A stretch of 43,228 nt of DNA from Thermoleophilia bacterium (lineage in GTDB: Bacteria > Actinomycetota > Thermoleophilia > Gaiellales > Gaiellaceae): contig JAHDVS010000019.1 of NCBI GenBank assembly GCA_023382435.1, positions 1 to 43,228 of the forward strand, given 5' to 3'. The notes beneath the pieces are model-generated. The model did not search any database and was not told where the DNA came from. It was given only the letters and a program-made list of their open reading frames with translations. The position numbers and the translations under genes are program-made. Below are positions 15,691 through 23,099 of this stretch, piece after piece; position 1 is the first letter of the stretch, and every line of letters starts with the position of its first letter.

Positions 15691-16350
15691 GTGAAGGTCC
15701 TGATCGTCGAAGACGAGGACTCGATCGCCGAGCCGCTCGCCCGCGGCCTCGAGCGGGAGGGCTTCCAGGTCGTGCGCGTGGCGACCGGCGGCGAGGCGCT
15801 GCGGGCGGCCGAGCCCGATGTCGTCCTGCTCGATCTGCGGCTGCCCGACATGGACGGCTTCGACGTCTGCCGCGAGCTGCGGGCGCGCTCGCGAGTGCCG
15901 GTGATCATGGTGACCGCCAAGGGGGAGGAGCTCGACCGCGTGCTCGGTCTCGAGCTCGGCGCGGACGACTACATCGTCAAGCCGTTCGGCTTCCGCGAGC
16001 TCGTTGCGCGGATCCGGGCGGTCACTCGGCGCGCCTCCGCACGGCCGGACGACCGGGGTCCGCTTCTCGCCGGAGCGCTCTCGATCGACGTGCGCGCGCG
16101 GCGGGCGCGGCTGGGCGAGCGCGAGCTCGAGCTGACTCTGAAGGAGTTCGACCTGCTCGCGCTGCTCGCGTCCGACCCCGGCACGGTCTTCAGCCGGCAG
16201 CGGATCCTCGAGGCGGTCTGGGACACCCACTGGTACGGGCACACGAAGACGATCGACGTCCACGTGGCGGCGCTGCGGCGCAAGCTCGGCGACCCACGCT
16301 GGATCGAGACGGTGCGCGGGGTCGGCTTCCGCCTCGTCGAGCCTGCCTGA
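15691..16350 (+). CDS. OmpR-family response regulator
   Basis: A 219-residue two-component transcription factor. Receiver domain 1-115: VLIVEDED acidic pocket, phosphoacceptor Asp48 in LLDLRLPDMDGFD, VTAKGEELDR, and DYIVKPFGFRELVARI with the conserved Lys. C-terminal winged helix about 130-219: LTLKEFDLLALLASDPGTVFSRQRIL and the recognition region KTIDVHVAALRRKLGD, ending VRGVGFRL. GTG 15691 was chosen because the receiver motif starts immediately; GAGAAT lies 6 bases before it. Its TGA overlaps the kinase ATG. Likely targets are the divergent operon at 15545-13244. Confidence 0.95.
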   Translation: MKVLIVEDEDSIAEPLARGLEREGFQVVRVATGGEALRAAEPDVVLLDLRLPDMDGFDVCRELRARSRVPVIMVTAKGEELDRVLGLELGADDYIVKPFGFRELVARIRAVTRRASARPDDRGPLLAGALSIDVRARRARLGERELELTLKEFDLLALLASDPGTVFSRQRILEAVWDTHWYGHTKTIDVHVAALRRKLGDPRWIETVRGVGFRLVEPA

Positions 16351-17771
16351 TGGGCCGCCGGCTGCTCGCGAGCTACCTGGCGCTGACCGCCTGCGTGCTC
16401 GCCGTTCTCGTCGTGCCGCTCGGGCTCTCCTACTCCCACAACCAGCGTCAGGACCTGACGGCGAAAGTGGAGCGCGACGCCGTCGTCCTGACGACGTTCG
16501 CGGAGGACCTGCTCGGAGGCTCGCCCGGCATCTCCCGGGCGAGCCTCGAGGAGATCGTGACCGGCTACGAGGAAGACACGGGCGCCCGGGTGGTAGTCGT
16601 GGACTCGGAGGGGCTGTCGATCGTCGACTCCGCCGACCCCGGCGGGTCATCCCGGTCGTTCGCGTCGCGTCCGGAGCTGGCGCGAGCGCTCGCGACGGGC
16701 GACGTCGTCGTCGGCGTCCGCCGCTCGGAGACGCTCGGCGCGGATCTCCTCTACGTCGCGGTTCCCGTCGCGTCGAGCGGCAGCGTGCACGGCGCCGTTC
16801 GGGTCACCTATCCGATGTCCGCCGTCCAGGCGCGCGTGCGGCGCTACTGGTTGATCCTCGCGGCGGTGTCCGCCGTCGTCCTCGCCGCCGTCGCCGCGGT
16901 CGGGATGCGGCTCGCGCTCTCGATCACGCGCCCACTCGCCGGGGTGGAGCGCGCCGCGACCGCGGCGGGAGCGGGCGATCTGACCGCGCGAGCGCCCGAG
17001 GCGCAGGGCCCGCCGGAGGTGCGCGCGCTCGCCGCGAGCTTCAACGAAACGGTCGGGAAGCTCGACGAGCTGATGCGCTCGCGCGAGGCGTTCGTGGCCG
17101 ACGCCTCACACCAGCTACGCACGCCGCTGGCGGCGCTTCGCCTCCGGCTCGAGAATCTCGAGTCAGCCGTCTCGCCGGACGGTCGGCCCGACCTCGAGGG
17201 CTCGCTCGCCGAGGTCGAGCGGCTGTCGCGGCTCGTCGATGGTCTACTCGCGCTCGCCCGCACCGACTCGACGACCGCGCATCCCCGCCCGATCGACGTG
17301 GGGACGATCGTGGCGGAGAGGCTCGAGGCCTGGTCACCGCTGGCCGAGGAGCAGCGGGTGGCGCTCTCCGGGGACGTCACGCGCGGCATGCGCGCGCTGG
17401 CGACGCCGGGGCGGCTCGAGCAGGTGCTCGACAACCTGCTCGCGAACGCGCTCGAGGCGTCCCCCGCGGGCGGGACGATCTCGGTTTCGGCCGCTCCGGC
17501 CGGCCGGAGCGCGGAGCTCCACGTCGTCGACGAAGGGCCGGGACTCGGCGAGGAGCAGCGGGCCCGGGCGTTCGACCGCTTCTGGCGCGCCGGCCCATCC
17601 GGGGGCGGCTCCGGCCTCGGGCTCGCGATCGTCGAGCGACTCGTCTCCTCAGACGGCGGCGAGGTCACGCTCAGCGCGGCCTCGACGGGCGGCCTCGACG
17701 CTCGCGTGCGGCTGCCCCTCGCGCCGGATGCGCCCCCTCGTTCTTCGCTGGCGGACCCGGGCGGGGCATGA
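16350..17771 (+). CDS. HAMP-containing sensor histidine kinase
   Basis: A 473-residue membrane kinase partner of the preceding regulator. TM1 at about residues 4-26, an extracytoplasmic sensor domain about 30-165 (contains GARVVVVDSEGLSIVDSAD, a PAS/Cache-like ligand fold), TM2 about 167-189, HAMP about 190-243, HisKA H-box VADASHQLRTPLAALRLRLE with His254, then HATPase_c with N-box LEQVLDNLLANALEAS, DEGPGLGEEQR, FDRFWRAG and GSGLGLAIVERLV. The ligand is unknown. TGATG overlap with the regulator gene indicates translational coupling. Confidence 0.95.
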   Translation: MGRRLLASYLALTACVLAVLVVPLGLSYSHNQRQDLTAKVERDAVVLTTFAEDLLGGSPGISRASLEEIVTGYEEDTGARVVVVDSEGLSIVDSADPGGSSRSFASRPELARALATGDVVVGVRRSETLGADLLYVAVPVASSGSVHGAVRVTYPMSAVQARVRRYWLILAAVSAVVLAAVAAVGMRLALSITRPLAGVERAATAAGAGDLTARAPEAQGPPEVRALAASFNETVGKLDELMRSREAFVADASHQLRTPLAALRLRLENLESAVSPDGRPDLEGSLAEVERLSRLVDGLLALARTDSTTAHPRPIDVGTIVAERLEAWSPLAEEQRVALSGDVTRGMRALATPGRLEQVLDNLLANALEASPAGGTISVSAAPAGRSAELHVVDEGPGLGEEQRARAFDRFWRAGPSGGGSGLGLAIVERLVSSDGGEVTLSAASTGGLDARVRLPLAPDAPPRSSLADPGGA

Positions 17772-17795
17772 CATGTTCGGTCGGCACGGGCCGGA

Positions 17796-17801
17796 TAGAC
17801 T
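17796..17801 (+). promoter_or_regulatory. -10 element (TAGACT) for fabI
   Basis: TAGACT is 7 bases upstream of the GTG at 17809. It decides the start, since the same frame stays open upstream through the kinase gene. Confidence 0.6.
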
Positions 17802-17808
17802 CCCGGGC

Positions 17809-18588
17809 GTGGGAGGGCTGTTCGAAGGGAAGCGAGGTCTCGTCCTCGGGGTCGCGAACAAGCGCTCGATCGGCTGGGCGATCGCGCAGCGGCTCGCCGA
17901 CGAGGGCGCGTCGCTCGCGTTCACCTACCAGGGCGAGCGCATTGCCGACGGCGTCCGGAGCCTCGCCCAGTCGGTCGGGAGTCCGCTCGTGACCGAGTGC
18001 GACGTCCGCTCCGACGGCGATGTCGAGCGCGTCTTCCGGGAGGTCGGGGGTGCGTTCGGCGGCGAGCTCGACCTGCTCGTCCACGCCGTCGCGTACGCGG
18101 ACGCGGCCGACCTCGAGGGTCGCTTCACGGACACGCCCCGCGATCGCTTCTGGCTCTCCCTCGACGTCTCGGCCTACTCGCTCGTCGCGTGCGCCAGAGC
18201 CGCGGAGCCGCTCATGGCGGCGGCGGGCGGGGGCTCGATCCTGACCATGACCTACCTCGGCGGCGAGCGCGCCGTCCCCCACTACAACGTGATGGGGGTC
18301 GCGAAGGCCGCGCTCGATGCCTCGGTGCGCTACCTCGCCTGGGATCTCGGCCCGAAGAACATCCGCGTCAACGCCATCTCGGCCGGGCCGGTGCGCACGC
18401 TGGCCGCGCGCTCGATCCCCGGCTTCTCGACGATGGAGGCGATCGTCGAGGAGCGCTCGCCGCTGCGCCGCAGCATCGGGGCCGAGGACGTCGGTGCGGC
18501 CGCCGCCTATCTCCTCTCCGACGGCGCCGCGAACGTGACCGCGACGACGCTCTACGTCGATTCCGGCTTCCACGCGATGGGCCTGTAG
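17809..18588 (+). CDS. fabI: Enoyl-[acyl-carrier-protein] reductase (NADH)
   Basis: Last reduction of each fatty acid elongation cycle. A 259-residue SDR-fold protein of the FabI type: GLVLGVANKRSIGWAIAQ is the altered nucleotide-binding loop of FabI/InhA, LLVHAVAYA follows strand 4, and Tyr149, Tyr159 and Lys166 have the same spacing as the E. coli FabI Tyr146/Tyr156/Lys163. VRTLAARSIPGFSTM matches the substrate loop containing A-x-x-I-x-x-F. GTG 17809 is supported by the TAGACT hexamer. It is transcribed alone, converging with the large membrane protein gene. Confidence 0.95.
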   Translation: MGGLFEGKRGLVLGVANKRSIGWAIAQRLADEGASLAFTYQGERIADGVRSLAQSVGSPLVTECDVRSDGDVERVFREVGGAFGGELDLLVHAVAYADAADLEGRFTDTPRDRFWLSLDVSAYSLVACARAAEPLMAAAGGGSILTMTYLGGERAVPHYNVMGVAKAALDASVRYLAWDLGPKNIRVNAISAGPVRTLAARSIPGFSTMEAIVEERSPLRRSIGAEDVGAAAAYLLSDGAANVTATTLYVDSGFHAMGL

Positions 18589-18591
18589 CCG

Positions 18592-18610
18592 GGCCGCCTA
18601 CGGGGCGGCC
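18592..18610. terminator. Hairpin between fabI and the convergent membrane protein gene
   Basis: GGCCGCC and GGCGGCC (7 base pairs) enclose the loop TACGG. It lies immediately after the fabI stop and contains the TAG stop of the minus-strand gene. No T tract, so the assignment rests on position and stem only. Confidence 0.45.
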
Positions 18611-20625
18611 ATGTCCGTCGTGGCCTCCGTCCGCCGGAAAGTGAGCCTGACGATCTCGAGCCCCTGAGGCGGCGACGTGTCGAGCAGCGCCCCGACCTGG
18701 AAGTGGAGCCTGTGCCAGCGGTTTCCGCGCAGCTCGACGACGAGCGTGACGCTCGGACCGACTTCGATGCGGCGGGGCTGCCCGCCGTCGACTCGCACGA
18801 TCGCCGGGATCGCCTCCGGTGCCGCGACCTCGATCTCCAGGTCGACCTCGCCGAAGACCCACAGGGGCGCGTCGCGCTCCTTCATCGTCCAGCCGTCCCA
18901 GCCCTCGCAGAACACGGGCGCCGAGCGGTCGGGCTCCGGTACCGGGGCGGCCTGCACCGGGCTCCCCGCTCGCGCGACCAGCGGGAACGCCCAGACGCGG
19001 CCGCCCCGCGCGGCCGAGCGGTAGCCCCGCCGCTGCAGGAGCTGCCACGCGAACCAGGCGCCCGGGCGGCCCGACTGCGCGAACGCGCCCGCGTGGAAGA
19101 GCACGGTGCCCACGCCGAGCGCGCGTAGCCGGCTCCAGTCGCCGGGCAGCGCGACGCCGCAGTTGAGGCGGTTCAGGTCCCAGAAGAAGCTGTAGGCGAC
19201 CGTCGGGGCGAGCGACGAGTAACCGCTCGGACGCTCCCGAGGCGCCTGCAGCGCGTAGTAGTGGTAGACGCTCCCGTGGTGGATGCCGGGCTCGAACAGG
19301 GGCAGCTCGACGATCCGCCCGGGGCTCGCCCCCCGCGCGAGCATCGCGTAGGCGCCGTTGTCCGGGTCGGCCGCGGTCGCGCGCAACGGCAGCACGAGCA
19401 GGTCGCCGGCGACGAGGAGCAGCGCGGCGGCGAAGGCTGCCCGCCGCCAGCGTGGCCCGGCCCGCTGCAGCGCCCAAGTCGAGGCGAGCGCGGCGAGCGC
19501 GGCGAGTGCGAGGCACGCGATCGGCACCAGCCGCCCGGGCACGCGGGGGTAGCCGAACCCCGGGACGTAGCGCCAGAGCAGCTCGTACGTCGGCAGGTGT
19601 GTCCCGAGCGCCAGCAGGAGCGGCAGCAGCGCGGCGAGACCGAGGAGCGCAGCGAGCGCTGGCCGGCGGCGCCAGGCGAGCACGACGCCGGCCAGCGCGG
19701 CCAGCGGCGTCAACCAGCCGACGAAGACGTACTGCTCGAGGCCCCTGTCGCCGCGGAAGCGGTCGACGAGGTCGAGCCAACCCGCCTGGAACATCCGCAC
19801 CTGGTCGAGCGTGCGGCCACCCGCCGCGGCCGACTCCAGGATCACCGCCTCCCGGATCAGGAGACCGAGTGCGACCGACGCCCCCGCGGCGGCGACCAGC
19901 CAGAAGAACGGTGCGCGCCGGAAGCGAAGCGCCCCGTAGGCGAGGGCCAGCGGCACCGCCCCGAGCGCGAGATGCACCTGGCCGGAGAGCGGGATCGAGA
20001 CGAGCGACCCGGCCGCGAGCGCCCCCCACGCCTGGCGGCTTGCTGGGCCCGTGGCGACCCGGGCGCGCTCGTATGCCCAGAGCGAGAGCGGCAGGAAGAC
20101 CGCCGTCCAGCCGAGCAGGTGGCCGCCGCTCTGGGCGAGCCGGTAGGGGGCGAGCGCGAACGCGAGCCCGCCGATCGCCGCCGCGGCCGGCGGCAGCCGC
20201 AGCAGCGCCAGCCAGCCATAGGTGGCGAGGCCGGCGGCGACGATCGTCGCGAGCAGCAGCAGGTTCCAGGCGACGACGGGCCCGAACGCGGCCTCGAGCG
20301 GCCAGAACGGGAGCCCGAACGGCCAGCCCGCCAGGCTGAGCTGGTCGCCCGCGAGCGGCTGGAACGTGTACGGGTCGCGCCAGGGGGCCGCTCCGCGCTC
20401 GAGCTGGTGCCCGACCAGCCAGAAGCGGTAGACGGACTGGAGGTGATCGCCGCCGGCGGCCTCGCCGAAGCCCGGAGCTCCGCCGGCGACGAACGCCGAG
20501 CGGAAGCTGCCGATCCCCGGGGACGTGGCGGCCGCGGCCGCGGCCGCGTAGAGCGCTACGAGAGCGAGCGGGCGGCGGCGAGCAAGACGTCGAAGTCGGG
20601 CACCTCGCTCGGCTCGTACGCCCAT
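18598..20625 (-). CDS. Large polytopic membrane protein, GT-C glycosyltransferase-like
   Basis: A 675-residue protein with roughly 11-12 hydrophobic helices in residues 20-420 and a soluble, probably extracytoplasmic C-terminal part of about 250 residues with beta-rich segments. Seen: after the first helix, GEAAGGDHLQSVYRFWLVG carries an acidic/His loop in the place where GT-C enzymes hold catalytic acids; FALAPYRLAQSGGHLLGW is also suggestive of YfhO-like or GT-C proteins. No definite family is recognised. The ATG at 20625 lies 70 bases inside the end of the peroxiredoxin gene; no later start in this frame precedes the first helix, so real overlap is likely. Confidence 0.72.
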   Translation of the reverse strand: MGVRAERGARLRRLARRRPLALVALYAAAAAAATSPGIGSFRSAFVAGGAPGFGEAAGGDHLQSVYRFWLVGHQLERGAAPWRDPYTFQPLAGDQLSLAGWPFGLPFWPLEAAFGPVVAWNLLLLATIVAAGLATYGWLALLRLPPAAAAIGGLAFALAPYRLAQSGGHLLGWTAVFLPLSLWAYERARVATGPASRQAWGALAAGSLVSIPLSGQVHLALGAVPLALAYGALRFRRAPFFWLVAAAGASVALGLLIREAVILESAAAGGRTLDQVRMFQAGWLDLVDRFRGDRGLEQYVFVGWLTPLAALAGVVLAWRRRPALAALLGLAALLPLLLALGTHLPTYELLWRYVPGFGYPRVPGRLVPIACLALAALAALASTWALQRAGPRWRRAAFAAALLLVAGDLLVLPLRATAADPDNGAYAMLARGASPGRIVELPLFEPGIHHGSVYHYYALQAPRERPSGYSSLAPTVAYSFFWDLNRLNCGVALPGDWSRLRALGVGTVLFHAGAFAQSGRPGAWFAWQLLQRRGYRSAARGGRVWAFPLVARAGSPVQAAPVPEPDRSAPVFCEGWDGWTMKERDAPLWVFGEVDLEIEVAAPEAIPAIVRVDGGQPRRIEVGPSVTLVVELRGNRWHRLHFQVGALLDTSPPQGLEIVRLTFRRTEATTDMAAP

Positions 20626-21023
20626 GTTCCGCGGATGATGCCGTCTCCGGCCACGAGGAAGGCGCTCCTCGTCGGGATCTCGCGCATGCCGCGGTACTCG
20701 TGACCGACCCCGAAGCCGCGCACCGCGTCCCCGTTCCAGTCGGACAAGAGCGGGAACGTCAGGTCGAGCACCTGGGTCCAGGCGGCGTGCGACCAGGGGC
20801 TGTCGCGGGAGATCCCGAACACCCGCACGCCCGCCTCGTCGAACTCGCCCTTCCTGTCACGCAGGATCGTCAGCTCTTCCTGTCAGGTGCCGGTCCAGTC
20901 GTAGAGGTAGAAGAGAAGCAGGAACGGCCCGTCCGCGGCGAGCTCCGCGAGCGTCACGCCCTCCGCGTCCGCCGCGCTCCTCCACACCCGCGCCGCCGGC
21001 ACCCGCTCGCCAGGCCCGATCAT
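20556..21023 (-). CDS. Probable selenocysteine-containing AhpE-type peroxiredoxin (in-frame TGA at codon 47)
   Basis: Reads as 155 residues from ATG 21023 to TAG 20556 if the TGA at 20885-20883 is decoded as selenocysteine. The peptide around it is FYLYDWTGT-U-QEELTILRD. In AhpE-type peroxiredoxins the same place reads F-T-G-x-C-Q-x-E-L, with the peroxidatic Cys at the TGA position and the conserved Thr three residues before (Thr44). Downstream features fit: ISRDSPWSHAAW, FPLLSDW, and the conserved Arg119 in PTRSAFLV. The protein has no cysteine, so it would be a one-Sec enzyme reducing peroxides. A hairpin at SECIS distance follows the TGA. The 90-residue ORF from GTG 20828 is only the C-terminal part. 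A Cys-to-stop mutation (pseudogene) is the alternative. Confidence 0.8.
20847..20874 (-). promoter_or_regulatory. Candidate bacterial SECIS hairpin after the in-frame TGA
   Basis: On the coding strand TCCTG (20866-20862), loop CGTGA (20861-20857) and CAGGA (20856-20852) form a 5-base-pair hairpin. Its loop begins 22 bases after the TGA and has G at the second position, as bacterial SECIS loops usually have G among the first two bases. A lower helix GCT/GGC (20874-20872 with 20849-20847) can extend it across an internal loop. CAGGA directly after the TGA can compete for TCCTG. Confidence 0.5.
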
Positions 21024-21032
21024 GCGCACCGG

Positions 21033-21054
21033 CGGCGGCCGCTAGGGGCCGCCG
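21033..21054. terminator. Stem-loop at the ridA stop, before the peroxiredoxin
   Basis: CGGCGGCC and GGCCGCCG (8 base pairs) enclose a 6-base loop that carries the ridA TAG stop. It sits 10 bases before the peroxiredoxin ATG on the minus strand. It could be a partial terminator or could limit ribosome entry to the downstream gene, which has no visible Shine-Dalgarno. Confidence 0.4.
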
Positions 21055-21428
21055 ACGACGGCCTCGACCTCGATCTCGACCCGCCAGCGCGGGTCGAGCA
21101 GGCCAGCGAGCACCGTCGTGTTGACCGGGCGGACGTTGGCGAACGCCTCCCCGTGCGCCCTGGCGAAGCCGTCGAAGTCCTCCGGGTCGACCAGGAAGAC
21201 TCGGGTGCGGACGACGTCCTGGAGGCCGGACCCGGCTTCGGCCAGCGCCGTGGCGATGATCGCGAGGCAGCGCTTCGACTGCCCGTACGCGTCGGAGGGC
21301 GGGTCGGCGCCGTCGGGCATGACCGGGGCCGTGCCGGCGACGAAGACCCGGTCGCCCACCCTGACCGCCCGGCAGTAGCCGGCGATCGCCTCGTAGGGCG
21401 ATCCGGAGAAGACCCGTTGGCGTTGCAC
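21042..21428 (-). CDS. RidA/YjgF family protein
   Basis: A 128-residue protein of the RidA (YjgF/UK114) family; founding members deaminate reactive enamine/imine intermediates from PLP enzymes. Seen: GYCRAVRVGDRVFVAGTAP, QSKRCLAIIATALAEAGSGLQDVVRTRVFLVD with the conserved Arg, and a C-terminus WRVEIEVEAVVG matching the trimer-interface strand. Some RidA subgroups lack the deaminase Arg; here VVRTRVFLVD retains it. GTG 21428 chosen because MQRQRVFSGSPYEA begins the domain. It is the first gene of a leftward unit with the peroxiredoxin 18 bases downstream. Confidence 0.9.
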   Translation of the reverse strand: MQRQRVFSGSPYEAIAGYCRAVRVGDRVFVAGTAPVMPDGADPPSDAYGQSKRCLAIIATALAEAGSGLQDVVRTRVFLVDPEDFDGFARAHGEAFANVRPVNTTVLAGLLDPRWRVEIEVEAVVGGP

Positions 21429-21452
21429 GGCGTAAGTACTATCAGGCGGGCC

Positions 21453-22289
21453 ATGGACACGGCCGGCAGGCGCTCCGCGCTCGAGGCGATCGACGTGTGG
21501 CCCACCCCTCACGTCGCCGCCGGCATCGTCGCCGGCGAGGCGGTCGTCGAGACCCGCGGCGACCCCGATCTCGTCCTCCCGTGGGCCTCGGTGACGAAGC
21601 TCCTGACCGCCGGCGCTGTCCTCGTGGCGGCCGAGGAGGGGACGCTCGAGCTCGACGAGCCGGCCGGGCCGCCCGGCTCGACCGTCCGCCACCTGCTCGC
21701 CCACGCGTCCGGTCTGCCGCCGGACGGGGGGCCGCCACTCGCGCCGCCCGGCGAGCGGCGGATCTACTCGAACGCCGGCTACGAGCTCGTGGCCGACCTG
21801 CTCGCGGAACGGGCGGGGATGCCGTTCGCCGAATACCTGCAAGGCGCCGTGCTCGAGCCGGTCGGGATGGCCGCCACCGAACTGAGCGGCTCGCCCGCCT
21901 GGGGGGCGGCCGGGCCGCTTCGCGACCTGATCGCGTTCGCGCGCCAGCTCCTGCGCCCGGCGTTCGTGGCGCCCGAGACGCTTACCGAGGCGACCGCGGT
22001 CGCGTTCCCGGGCCTCGCGGGCGTGCTGCCGGGGTTCGGGCGCCAGCAGACGAACGACTGGGGGCTCGGGTTCGAGCTGCGCGACGCCAAGAGCCCCCAC
22101 TGGACGGGCGCGGCCAATTCGCCCGAGACGTTCGGGCACTTCGGCCGCTCCGGCTGCTTCGTGTGGGCAGACCCGCGCGCCGACATCGCGCTCGCCTGCC
22201 TCGCCGACCTCGAGTTCGGCGACTGGGCGGCGAGCGCCTGGCCCCTGCTCTCCGACGCCGTGCTCGGGCGGGTAGCCCGGCGCAGCTGA
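21453..22289 (+). CDS. Beta-lactamase-like serine hydrolase
   Basis: A 278-residue protein of the class C beta-lactamase/DD-peptidase (PF00144) family. Seen: nucleophile motif SVTK in PWASVTKLLTAG, the second motif YSNAGYEL, and FGHFGRSG replacing the KTG-type third motif, as in esterase and EstB-like members. HLLAHASGLPPDGG is the conserved segment before the second motif. No signal peptide, so it is probably cytoplasmic; substrate unknown. TACTAT at 21437-21442 is 10 bases before the ATG. Divergent from ridA. Confidence 0.88.
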   Translation: MDTAGRRSALEAIDVWPTPHVAAGIVAGEAVVETRGDPDLVLPWASVTKLLTAGAVLVAAEEGTLELDEPAGPPGSTVRHLLAHASGLPPDGGPPLAPPGERRIYSNAGYELVADLLAERAGMPFAEYLQGAVLEPVGMAATELSGSPAWGAAGPLRDLIAFARQLLRPAFVAPETLTEATAVAFPGLAGVLPGFGRQQTNDWGLGFELRDAKSPHWTGAANSPETFGHFGRSGCFVWADPRADIALACLADLEFGDWAASAWPLLSDAVLGRVARRS

Positions 22290-22304
22290 GCCAGCCGGCT
22301 CAGC
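22285..22304. terminator. Hairpin containing both stops of a convergent pair
   Basis: GCTGAGCC and GGCTCAGC (8 base pairs) with the loop AGCC. The left arm holds the serine hydrolase TGA and the right arm the TGA of the minus-strand cyclic-nucleotide-binding gene. Confidence 0.65.
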
Positions 22305-22641
22305 CCGGCTCGGTGCCGAGCACGGGGCGGATCAGCTCCTCGAACGTGGCGTCGTCGCAGCTCGCGACGATCGCCGGCGTGATCGCCCGCACGGTCGCGT
22401 CGAGCGGCTCGAGGCCGCCGAGCGTGTCGCCCGGTCGCAGCGTCCGCCCGCTCCCGCCGAGGACGCCCGAGACGACGACGTGGAAGCGCCCGTGGGCGTC
22501 ACCGCCCTCGAGGATCGTGTCGCCCGGCGAGAGCGTGCGCCGGATCATCCGCCCCGCCAGCCGGCCGAGCGTCTCGCCCGGCAGCCCGGCGAGCAGCTCG
22601 ATCCGGGCGAGCTCGTGAATCGAGGCGAGCTGATGCTGCAC
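22300..22641 (-). CDS. Stand-alone cyclic nucleotide-binding domain protein
   Basis: A 113-residue protein matching a single Crp/cAMP-binding beta-roll domain. Seen: IHELARIELLAGLPGETLGRLAGRM, RTLSPGDTILEGGDAHGRFHVVVSG, and LRPGDTLGGLEPLDATVRAITPAIVASCDDATFEELI. The phosphate-binding cassette (usually G-E-L-A with R-x-A-x-x) is degenerate: GGLEPLDATVRAIT, so nucleotide binding is uncertain. No DNA-binding domain follows. GTG 22641 has TACGAT 6 bases upstream on the minus strand (22653 to 22648). Confidence 0.82.
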   Translation of the reverse strand: MQHQLASIHELARIELLAGLPGETLGRLAGRMIRRTLSPGDTILEGGDAHGRFHVVVSGVLGGSGRTLRPGDTLGGLEPLDATVRAITPAIVASCDDATFEELIRPVLGTEPG

Positions 22642-22660
22642 GCCCCGATCGTACGGAATC

Positions 22661-22686
22661 GCGGGGCGGCGGCGCCGCCGCCCCGC
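22661..22686 (-). terminator. Perfect 26-base palindrome downstream of trxA
   Basis: Bases 22661-22686 are a perfect palindrome of G and C only (half-site GCGGGGCGGCGGC), 19 bases beyond the trxA stop. It is a likely intrinsic terminator for trxA, separating it from the leftward cyclic-nucleotide-binding gene whose -10 starts 8 bases further on. Confidence 0.65.
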
Positions 22687-22705
22687 GCGGAGGGGAAGGA
22701 GACGT

Positions 22706-23023
22706 CTACGCGGCCACGAGCCCGAGATTGCGCTCGAGCATCTGCTTGGGCTGCGCGCCGACCGCGGCGGCGGCCGGCTGGCCGCCCTCGAACAGGATGA
22801 TCGTGGGAATGCTCATCACGCCGTAGCGGCGAGCGAGGTCGGGCTCCTCGTCGATGTTCACCTTGACGACCTTCAGCTCCGTGCGCTCCTCCGCGATCCG
22901 GTCGAGCACAGGCGCCACGGCTCGGCACGGCCCGCACCATTCGGCCCAGAAATCGACGATCACCGGCTGCTCGCTGGCGAGCACCTCCGAGTCGAACGTG
23001 GACGTTGTCACTGTGGTAGTCAA
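22706..23023 (-). CDS. trxA: Thioredoxin
   Basis: A 105-residue canonical thioredoxin, cytoplasmic dithiol reductant. Seen: VIVDFWAEWCGPCRAVAPVL with Cys30 and Cys33, KVVKVNIDEEPDLARRYGV, and the cis-Pro SIPTIILFEGG. Starts with TTG at 23023: GGAGG lies 5 bases before it, which favours TTG over the in-frame GTG at 23011. Possible reductant for the peroxiredoxin about 1.7 kb away, though no operon link exists. Divergent from ileS. Confidence 0.96.
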   Translation of the reverse strand: MTTTVTTSTFDSEVLASEQPVIVDFWAEWCGPCRAVAPVLDRIAEERTELKVVKVNIDEEPDLARRYGVMSIPTIILFEGGQPAAAAVGAQPKQMLERNLGLVAA

Positions 23024-23087
23024 TGCGGCCTCCGGTTCGGTTTCTTGCAGATCACAACGAACCGGCGGGCGCGAAAAATCCCCCGGC

Positions 23088-23093
23088 TAGACT
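23088..23093 (+). promoter_or_regulatory. -10 element (TAGACT) for ileS
   Basis: TAGACT is 6 bases upstream of GTG 23100, with no Shine-Dalgarno, as at fabI. No T-box-like leader fits the short 76-base divergent space to trxA. Confidence 0.6.
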
Positions 23094-23099
23094 GACGCG

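Noticed and set aside
20556-20828. A free-standing 90-residue redoxin fragment
   Set aside because: The same frame continues upstream through one TGA with matching peroxiredoxin sequence to ATG 21023, so it is the C-terminal part of a longer gene.
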